Of a stretch of DNA of 64,000 bases, positions 48,621 to 57,400 are shown piece by piece (the stretch's first letter is position 1; every line of letters starts with the position of its first letter). The notes beneath the pieces were generated by a model. It saw only the letters and a list, made by a program, of their open reading frames with translations. It was not told the DNA's origin and ran no database searches. A program made the translations under genes and the position numbers. Origin of the DNA: Bisgaard Taxon 45 (GTDB lineage: Bacteria > Pseudomonadota > Gammaproteobacteria > Enterobacterales > Pasteurellaceae); assembly GCA_030783905.1 (NCBI GenBank), contig JAQAHH010000009.1, positions 186,001 through 250,000 on the forward strand, written 5' to 3'.

Positions 48621-48939
48621 CAGTAGATAAAATTCAAGTAGTAAATTTTTTACTGGCATTGTTGACATAAAATAACTTATTTATAAATAAGTAAAATTTG
48701 GTGCAGTTTAGGAATTGAATTATTAAAATTTGTGCAGTAGATCAAATTTTATAACGCCCCTTTTCAATGCATGTAAAAGTGCGATCAAATATCGCTATTT
48801 TTTGCCCGCTTCAGCACAGATTAAAAGCGATGTCGCTTGTGTCAGCAAAGGGAAGAACCGGTGCTGAAACGAGGGGAGTTTTTGTCGATGTATTCTAGCT
48901 TGTAAGTTAAGGCAATATTTCAGTATGCCTTAGCCTGCT
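48621..48939. other. nrdA-dacB intergenic with dyads and a nested hairpin
   Basis: No gene is visible here. TGCCAGTA and TACTGGCA (48618-48625, 48650-48657) form an inverted repeat. An 18-bp perfect palindrome ACTTATTTATAAATAAGT spans 48675-48692. TTCAGCAC (48810-48817) pairs with GTGCTGAA (48861-48868) and encloses a second stem AAGCGA/TCGCTT (48825-48838). The part nearest dacB may be its 3' end signal. The role of the rest is unknown. Confidence 0.4.
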
Positions 48940-50403
48940 TTAGTGTTCATACAAACGATTATAGAGTTGGCTTTCAAATTGAACTAATGGCGCCCGTTTG
49001 GTTTTGTGCTCAAAGTCACCAGTGGAATAACCATTAATAAATTGCACAAAAGCGACTTTTTCCCCTTTTTTATTAGTCATGAACCCCGCTAGATTGTACA
49101 CACCTTTAAGTGCCCCTGTTTTTGCAATTAAATTTTTTGCTAAAGGTTCATGGATGAGCGATCCCCGACCGGTTAATGTGCCATCCACCGCCGCAACGGG
49201 AAAACTATCCATCAGCTGTAGCTGCGTTTCATGTTTTGCAATATATTCCAATGCTTGTAATAGAATATCGGCAGAGAGTAAATTATGACGTGATAAGCCA
49301 GACCCATCTGCAATAATAGCATGACCTAACTTAATCCCCGCTTTGGTTTGTAAAATTTGTCGCATGGCTTGGCTAGCCAAAGGAAAGGATGCAGGGCGTT
49401 GATAGTATTGATAAGCGATAGTGCGGAATAAGGCATCGGCAATTTGGTTATCTGATTTTTTCATCATTTTTTTGATTAAATCAGGTAAGGGCTTCGATAA
49501 GTGTTGTGCCAATAATTGCCCTTTTTGAGCTTGATAAGGCTGCTTGATTTTACCTTTAAACGCAATACCGACTTTTTTCAGGTAGCGCTGAATAATGGTT
49601 GCTGCGTACGCGTTAGGATCTTGAATCGCAAAACTCAGGCCAAAAGGTTTGTTTTGGCGTGCTAAGCAGCCCTTTAATTGGTAGCGATTATTATCAAGTA
49701 CAGTCGCATCGAGTTGGCAATAGCCCGCTTCTTTAGTTGTTGCAATATACACTTGGCCAAAAACTTGGACTGGATATTGTGCCGGAACACGAATCTTCGC
49801 TTGCTCACCAGGGGCATAACTGGCATCCAATTCAACATAAAAACAGTTATTATCAATATTTACTGCTGCGGGAGGAGCATTGAAACACATCGTTAAATCA
49901 TTCCAGATCCAACCTAAACCACGATCATGACTGCTAAATACGGAAGTATCTAAAATAATATCGCCATTGATTTTTTGGATACGTTGCTTTTTTAATTGGC
50001 TAAAAAGTTGATAAAGCTGACCACTGGTGAGATCTGGGTCGCCCGTAAAACGTACGATGAGATCACCATCAATTTCATTATTTTTTATTTTCCCATTGGT
50101 TAATAGACTGGTTTCAAATTGAAATTGGTCGCTGAGTACGAGTTTGGCGGTCAAGGCAGTGAGTACTTTTTGTGTACTTGCGGGCAACATAAACGTATTG
50201 GCTTGGTGCGCTACAATTTTTTCATTTTTATTTAAGTTTTTAGCTACAAAACCTAAGCTAGCACCTTCGGGTAAATGGGCATGGATTTCAGCAAGATTAA
50301 TCTCAGCATAACTGAAATGACTCAACAGCAAACTACATATCATTATCGTTCGTTTGAAAAGCGGTGAAAACATTACAGTAAAAAAAGGGGATATTTTATA
50401 CAT
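48940..50403 (-). CDS. dacB: D-alanyl-D-alanine carboxypeptidase/endopeptidase (PBP4)
   Basis: DacB (PBP4) trims and cleaves peptidoglycan cross-links in the periplasm. The 487-residue product has the SxxK motif in MLPASTQKVLTALTAKL, SxN in KKSDNQIADALFRT and KTG in LIAKTGALKGVYN. The domain insert is typical of class C carboxypeptidases. The signal peptide is ICSLLLSHFSYA. The start is uncertain: ATG 50403, 50373 (MFSPLFK) and 50343 (MICSLL) are all open and none has a clear ribosome-binding site. It faces away from greA, as in E. coli. Confidence 0.93.
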   Translation of the reverse strand: MYKISPFFTVMFSPLFKRTIMICSLLLSHFSYAEINLAEIHAHLPEGASLGFVAKNLNKNEKIVAHQANTFMLPASTQKVLTALTAKLVLSDQFQFETSLLTNGKIKNNEIDGDLIVRFTGDPDLTSGQLYQLFSQLKKQRIQKINGDIILDTSVFSSHDRGLGWIWNDLTMCFNAPPAAVNIDNNCFYVELDASYAPGEQAKIRVPAQYPVQVFGQVYIATTKEAGYCQLDATVLDNNRYQLKGCLARQNKPFGLSFAIQDPNAYAATIIQRYLKKVGIAFKGKIKQPYQAQKGQLLAQHLSKPLPDLIKKMMKKSDNQIADALFRTIAYQYYQRPASFPLASQAMRQILQTKAGIKLGHAIIADGSGLSRHNLLSADILLQALEYIAKHETQLQLMDSFPVAAVDGTLTGRGSLIHEPLAKNLIAKTGALKGVYNLAGFMTNKKGEKVAFVQFINGYSTGDFEHKTKRAPLVQFESQLYNRLYEH

Positions 50404-50570
50404 AATTGACTCGAGCAGTTGCTATTTTTTTATAGTCGAACAATAATAGTATTTGAACCCTCGAGAGTAAATCCTTTTCTCGTTAAACACTTATTTTTTT
50501 ATTCAACTACGGCATTGTTTTTGACAATGTTGTGGTTTTGTTTTTATCTAAAAAGGAAGAAAAAACGATC

Positions 50571-51047
50571 ATGAAACAGATTCCAATGACTATACGTGGC
50601 GCGGAACAATTAAGACAAGAGCTTGATTTTCTGAAAAACACCCGTCGTCCAGAAATTATTAATGCTATCGCAGAAGCCCGTGAACATGGTGATCTAAAAG
50701 AAAATGCGGAATACCATGCGGCACGAGAACAACAAGGATTTTGTGAAGGCAGAATTCAAGAAATTGAAGGGAAACTGGCGAATAGTCAAATTATTGATGT
50801 CACCAAGATCCCAAATAATGGCAAGGTTATTTTTGGTGCAACAATTTTGTTACTCAATATTGATACCGAAGAAGAAGTTTCTTATCAAATTGTGGGTGAT
50901 GATGAAGCTAATATTAAAGCAGGATTGATTTCCGTTAACTCACCGATTGCGCGTGGTTTAATTGGCAAAGAAGTTGATGATGTTGTTGTTATTCAAACAC
51001 CGGGTGGAAAAGTCGAATTTGAAATTCTCGAAGTTGAATACCAATAA
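50571..51047 (+). CDS. greA: Transcription elongation factor GreA
   Basis: GreA rescues backtracked RNA polymerase by stimulating transcript cleavage. The 158-residue product has the N-terminal coiled coil ([20 protein letters not shown]) with acidic tip [20 protein letters not shown]. The C-terminal FKBP-like domain ends in [23 protein letters not shown] 50571 follows AAGGAAGA; an upstream in-frame start at 50532 adds unrelated residues. Confidence 0.97.
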   Translation: MKQIPMTIRGAEQLRQELDFLKNTRRPEIINAIAEAREHGDLKENAEYHAAREQQGFCEGRIQEIEGKLANSQIIDVTKIPNNGKVIFGATILLLNIDTEEEVSYQIVGDDEANIKAGLISVNSPIARGLIGKEVDDVVVIQTPGGKVEFEILEVEYQ

Positions 51048-51067
51048 ATAAAAAATAATACAAAAAT

Positions 51068-51100
51068 AAAAGCCTTATTGTCAATAATAAGGCTTTTTTT
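51068..51100 (+). terminator. Terminator of greA
   Basis: AAAAGCCTTATT pairs with AATAAGGCTTTT and is followed by seven T, 20 bp after the greA stop. Confidence 0.85.
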
Positions 51101-51457
51101 ATCCCTACAAAAAATAGGATTTTTCTTTGTAAATTAATATAATATATTGAAATATAACGAAAAAATAAAACTGGTTAAACCAGTGTGTTTTTGTGTAAAG
51201 ATATTAAAGAAAAGGATTACTTAATTTTACATTTTATTTTTTATTTATAAATCAATAAATTATTAACCTCCCCTTGTTTTGTACAATATCCACTCAATTT
51301 ACTTATTTAAAATTTAATGCTGAAATAGCGCGCTGTTAGTAAATAGACAGATTATGTATTTAATTAATTTACAGTTTTTGATGTGTTTGTTTCCTTTATT
51401 TAACTTAAAACTAAATCGAATCAGTTATTCATTTTATATTATGCAAGGGGCAATTTT
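51101..51457. other. AT-rich leader of the adhesin gene
   Basis: This 357-bp region is very AT-rich and holds the promoter of the autotransporter gene. I see no open frame, uptake sequence or convincing operator, and no repeat tract that could drive phase variation. AAGGGGC (51445-51451) is the likely ribosome-binding site. Confidence 0.4.
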
Positions 51458-54400
51458 ATGAATAAGGTTTACCGTGTTATATGGAGCCACGTAACGAATA
51501 CTTTTATCGCAGTCTCAGAGCTCGCAACATCGAAAGGTAAAGTAAAATCATTCAGCGTTATTTCTTCAAATTCACAATCACTAGCGAATAGCAGTATCCC
51601 TGCTACCTTCAAATTAAGTGCGATTGCACTGGTTTCTATTCTCACACTTGCTCCAGCTCAGGTATTTGCGGAAGATGTTAATGCGACAACATTAAATGTA
51701 GCAGGAGAATCAACGTTTACTGGAAAATCAACATTTAATGGTGGTATTGATACCAATTCATTAATGGTGGGCGGTAAAACCGTGGCAACAGTGGATACAG
51801 TCAACGATGCTGTTGCTAGTAAAGTAAATCAAAGTGATTTCAATACATTAAAAAATACTGTAGACGATAAAGTAAATCAAAGTGATTTTAATACATTAAA
51901 AAATACTGTAGGTAGTAAAGTAAATCAAGGTGATTTTAATGCATTAAAAAATACTGTAGATAGTAAAGCAAGCAAAACAGAATTAACAAACTTAAGTAAT
52001 TTAGTTGCACAATTAGGTTTAACTTCGGGTGGTGAATATACTGGTCTCAAGTATTTCCGTACTAAATCAACTTTAGCTGATGCAGTCGCTACAGGAACTG
52101 ATGCTATTGCTATTGGAGCAGAATCTAAGGCGACCAGTGCAAATACTATTGCAATGGGACATAGTGCCTCATCAACAAAGCAAAAATCAGTGGCAATTGG
52201 TTTTCATGCTAATACTAAGTCAGAACAGTCAATCGCTTTAGGTGAGTCAGCTAAAGCAGAAAAGAATGCTGACAAAGGTATTGCTATAGGTAGTGATGCT
52301 AGAGTAGGTTCTAAAGAAAATGGTGATGTAACTTATGATGGTGCTTCTACTTATGTTGTTGGTAGTGGTGATGGTAAGGGATCTATTGCAATAGGTGATA
52401 ATGCAGTAAGTAGAGGTACAGCAAATATTGCTATTGGTAAAGGAGCTATTAACTCAAATAAAGATTTTGATGGTCAGTTTTCTAATAATAGTATAGCTGT
52501 AGGGACAGATGCTCAAACAATAGCAAGTAATAATTCAATTGCTATTGGTAATATGGCTAAAGCAAATAAATCTGCTGACTCATCTATTGCTATTGGTGAT
52601 AAAGCGCAGACTTTTGCTATAAATGCATTAGCGTTAGGTAGAACATCTGAAGCAAAAGGTGAGTCTTCTTTAGCTATTGGTCTTAGTTCTAAGGCTGAAA
52701 GTGATAAAGCAGTCTCGATTGGTGTGAATAGTAAAGCTCAACAAGGCGATACTATTGCATTAGGTAGTGGTGCGAATGCTTTACCTTCAAAAACTATTTC
52801 TATTGGGTTGAATGCGGGTTTGAATCAAGTAACCGATGTAGCTGAGACGAAACATTCTCATATTAATATTGGTGAGAATGCAGGGGAAGGCGTGAATGGC
52901 CAATTTAATATTGGTATTGGTAAAGATGCGGGTAAACACGTTGTCGGTAAAGCGAATATTGCTATTGGTTTAAGTGCGGGTACAAATTTAGCGAATACAG
53001 AAGAAACAGTCGGAGATAATGTTTCTATTGGTAACTTTGCTAATAAATATGATGTTCAAACTCCAATTCAACGCTCAACTGCGGTTGGTGCACATACTAA
53101 AACTGCGAGTGATTCTACTGCATTAGGTTATGAGGCTAAAGCAACAGCACTTAAATCAACTGCTATAGGTTTTGCCTCTAAAGCTATTGGAGAACAAGCA
53201 GTTGCTATTGGCTCTAGCGCAGAAGCAGATTCTAATAATATTGCTTTAGGATCTAATTCTAAAGCTAAAGCTAAAGCTGGCACAGGGTATTTAACAGGAA
53301 CTGATTCTTCTTTGGTTGTATCTGTAGGTCATCAAGAAGGAAGTAGTAATCAGCATATTTTACGTAGACTTGTCAATGTTGCAGATGGTGCAGATGATCA
53401 AGATGCAGTAACTGTTTCTCAATTAAAGAAAGTAACAGAGAAAGTGACAACAGATTTACAAGCTAAATTTAATGCTTTAAATCATTCACCAACAGCTTCT
53501 GAAATTAAATATGATACAGTCCCACCTGATGCGGCTACAGGTGCTGAAAATAAAATTACATTAAAGCCCAAGACACGTATCTCAAATGTCGCGAATGCAG
53601 AAAGTGATACTGATGCTGTTAACTTGAAACAAGTTAATCAAATTATTAATGATAAAAAAGCACATTATTTTAGCGTAAATGATCAAGGATTAAGCTCTGT
53701 TCCTGGTAATCATGACAATGATGCAGCTACAGGTAAATTGTCTATGGCGATTGGTCAAAATGTTATAGCTAAAGCTGAGCGTAGTATTGCGATCGGTAAT
53801 AATGCAAACGCTCATGGAGAAGGTTCTATTGCATTAGGAACATTATATCAAGGAAGTAATGACTTAGATGATGGCAATGCTAAAAACAGCGCAACTAATG
53901 CAACAGTTTCAAACCAGCCTTATAAATATGGTTTAGCGATTGGTGCAGGTGCGAATACCGAAGGTAACAATTCTATTGCAATTGGTAGTTTGGCGGCATC
54001 TTCAAATAAAGACATTCAAGGTGGTAATGTTGATCGTGCTATTGCGATTGGTTATTTTGCGAGAACTTCTGGTGAAAAAAGTACAGCTATTGGTGAACGT
54101 TCAGTTGCAAGTGGTGTAAGAGCTAATGCAGTAGGGAGTCAAGCGCAAGCTACAGCAGAATCATCGACAGCTATTGGTACTAAAGCAAATGCTAATGCTA
54201 AAAATTCAATTGCATTTGGTACTCATCAGCAAGTAACTGGTGTAAATTCAGGCAGTATTGGTTATGCAGGTGAAGAAGGGGATGTTCCAGAGCTTAAGAA
54301 AGTTAAGACTATTGTATCAGGTACAGGGACTTATTCTTTAGGTAATACTAACGGTACTGTGACTGCGAATGAAAGTGGTATTTTTGGTAATAACAATATC

Positions 54401-57400
54401 ATTAGTGCAAAAGAAAATACTCGTCTTGTAGGTAATAAGAACGTTATTGGTGATATCACTGTTGAACCGAGTGCAAGTAATCCTAATGGCGTTGCACCAA
54501 CGAATGAACTAAAAGATATCTACGTGACTGGTTATGGCAATAAAATCAGTAGTAGTAAGAAACTTGCTAAAGATTTAAGTGGGTTATTTGTATATGGTCA
54601 TACAAATACGATTGCAGATATTGCAGATCCTGATTCCACTGAAGAAATTGAAATTACAAATTCTTCTGTTATTGGTGCAAACAACACACTAAATACAAAA
54701 GGCTCAGATTTCTTTGTATTAGGTAACAATGTGAATGCAACATTAGGTAACTCAGTTTATTTGGGTAAAGATGCTGCTTATATCATAACTGGTGCTTCAA
54801 CTGCAGGTATGGATAATTATTCTAATATGGCTGGTGGTTTAAATAAATCTGGTCATAGTTTTGCTGGTGGTACGCCAGTAGGTGTGGTCACTGTTGGTGC
54901 CGTTGGTAAAGAGCGCCGTGTACAAAATGTGGCAGCAGGTTTAGTGACAGAAGCGAGTACCGATGCGATTAACGGTAGTCAGTTATTTGCGTTGACTCGT
55001 CCATTGCGTTTTGCGGGGGATAACTCGACGTTAAGTAATCCTGATCAAGGTAAACCAACAGGTGATGCTACAGTGATTTCACGTGGTTCAAACCAAGGTA
55101 TGAAAATTCTTGGTGGTGAAAGTGATACATCTAAGCTAACAGGAAAAACGGATAAGAATATTGGTGTGATTTCTGATGGCAACAATACATTAGAAGTGAG
55201 ATTGGCGAAAACGTTATCTAATCTCACAGCAGCAATTTTTGGACCAGAAGGTGATAAGACAACTATTAATAAAGATGGTATCACTATCACAAATAATGGT
55301 AAACCAAATGTCAGTTTAACTGATACGGGTCTAGATAACGGTAGTAACAAAATTATCAATGTAAAAGCAGGTGAAGCTGATACAGATGCTGTGAATGTCA
55401 AGCAATTAAAAGATCTTAAAGCAGAAGGCTTTGGCTTAACTGGTGAAGATGGTCAAACAGTTAAACAAGCTTTAGGCACAGCAATTAAAGTCACTGGTGA
55501 TGATAATGTGAAAACTAAAATCGTGACAGAAGCTAGTGGAAGCAAGAAGTTAGAGATTGGTTTAGAAAACCAAGTTACATTAGGTGGCGCGGCTAAGAAT
55601 GGTGATCCTGCTACAGATGGTAAGTTAACACTAAAAAATCAAGCTGGTACAGATAAAGTCGTACTTGATGGTGCAAATGGCTCAGTGGGTTTAACTGGTG
55701 CGGATGGTGCAAATGCAACAATTACGGTTAAAAATGGATCTCCTGCTGTAGATGGCTCTGCCAATACAACTAAACCACGTATTACTTATGGTGATGAAGA
55801 AGTTGCCACTTTAAACGATGGTTTAAAATTTGGTGCCAATGCTGGCACGATTCATAATGCGAAATTAAATACGCAAGTGGATGTAAAAGGTAAAGCTGAA
55901 AATACTCAGTGGACTGACTTTGATGCGGGTCAAAATATTATGACTCAAATTAAAGACAACACTATTACGGTGGCATTGGCGAAAGCATTATCCGGTTTAA
56001 CTAGCGCAACCTTTGGTGATCCTACTGAAGCAAATAAAGATGCAACAGTGATTAACAAAGATGGTGTGACGATTTCGAATAAGGGTGCTGCCGATGTTAG
56101 CTTAACTGAAAATGGTTTAGACAATGGTAATAAGCAAATCAAGAATGTTGCCAGTGGTTTAACCAAAGCAGATGGTAATGTAGCGACGTCTTTAAATGAT
56201 GCTGTACAAACCAATGGTGTGAATGTAGGTGATTTAAAAACAGCGATCACGAATATTACATCAGGTACAACGAACGGTGTAGATAACCCATTAGGTGGTT
56301 TTGGCTTAAAAGATAAAGCAGGTCAAATCTTTAAACAAAACTTAGGTGAAACTGCGCAAATTACTGGTGATTCAAATGTGAATACTAAAGTAATTGATGG
56401 TCAAAATGGTGGTAAAGCGCTTGAAGTCAGCTTAGCTAACCAATTGACTTTAGGTAAAGGTCCAGATGCTAATGTACCTAACGCAACTGGCGAGGCAGGC
56501 AAGGTCACCTTAAAAGATGATAAAGGTACAGATCGTGCAGTACTTGATGGTTCTGATGGCTCTCTCACCTTAACAGGTGTTGCGCCAGCTACGACACCAG
56601 GTGCAGCCCCAGCAGATGTGCCAAGTGCGAAGATTAAAGTGGCAACAGGGAAAGCAGATTTAGCCGGTACACCAGATTTGGATCCTAGCACTGCACCTAG
56701 CAACAAAACACGTATTACTTATGAAATACCTGGTGCACAACCTACTGATCCAGCAACAACTGAAGAGTTAGCTACACTGAACGATGGCTTAAAATTCGGT
56801 GCGAATGATGGCAAGGTTCACAATGCTAAACTCAATACACGTGTGGATGTGAAAGGTAAAGCTGACAATACTAATTGGGCTGACTTTGATGCGGGTCAGA
56901 ATATTATGACTCAGATTCAAGGTAATACGATTACTATCGCTTTAGCAAAAGCCTTAAAAGACTTAACTAGCGCGAGCTTTGTAGGTGGTACGGAGAATAC
57001 CAGTAGCGTGCTTAACGGTAATGGGTTGACTATTACGAAAAAAGATGGTGCACAAGATCCAAATGCTAAGGATACAGTTGTAAGCCTAACTGAAAAAGGA
57101 TTAGATAACGGTGGTAACCAAATTATCAACGTTGATAGCGGTCTGAAAAAATCAGATGGTACAGTTGTGACATTGAAAGATGCACCAGATGAAGTACTCA
57201 AGAATGGTGTCAATGTAGGTGATTTGAAAAATGCTATTAAGGATGTTACTTCAGCAACAAACGGTGGCTTTGGCTTAAAAGACAAAGAAGGTACTGAATT
57301 CAAGCAAGATTTAGGCACCACAGCACAGATCACGGGTGATAAAAATATCAATACGAAAGTGATTGATGTTCCTAATAGTAATGATAAAGCATTAGAAATT

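Noticed and set aside
53261-53281. Three AAAGCT hexamers in the adhesin as a phase-variation tract
   Set aside because: Multiples of six keep the frame, and three copies are too few to slip readily.
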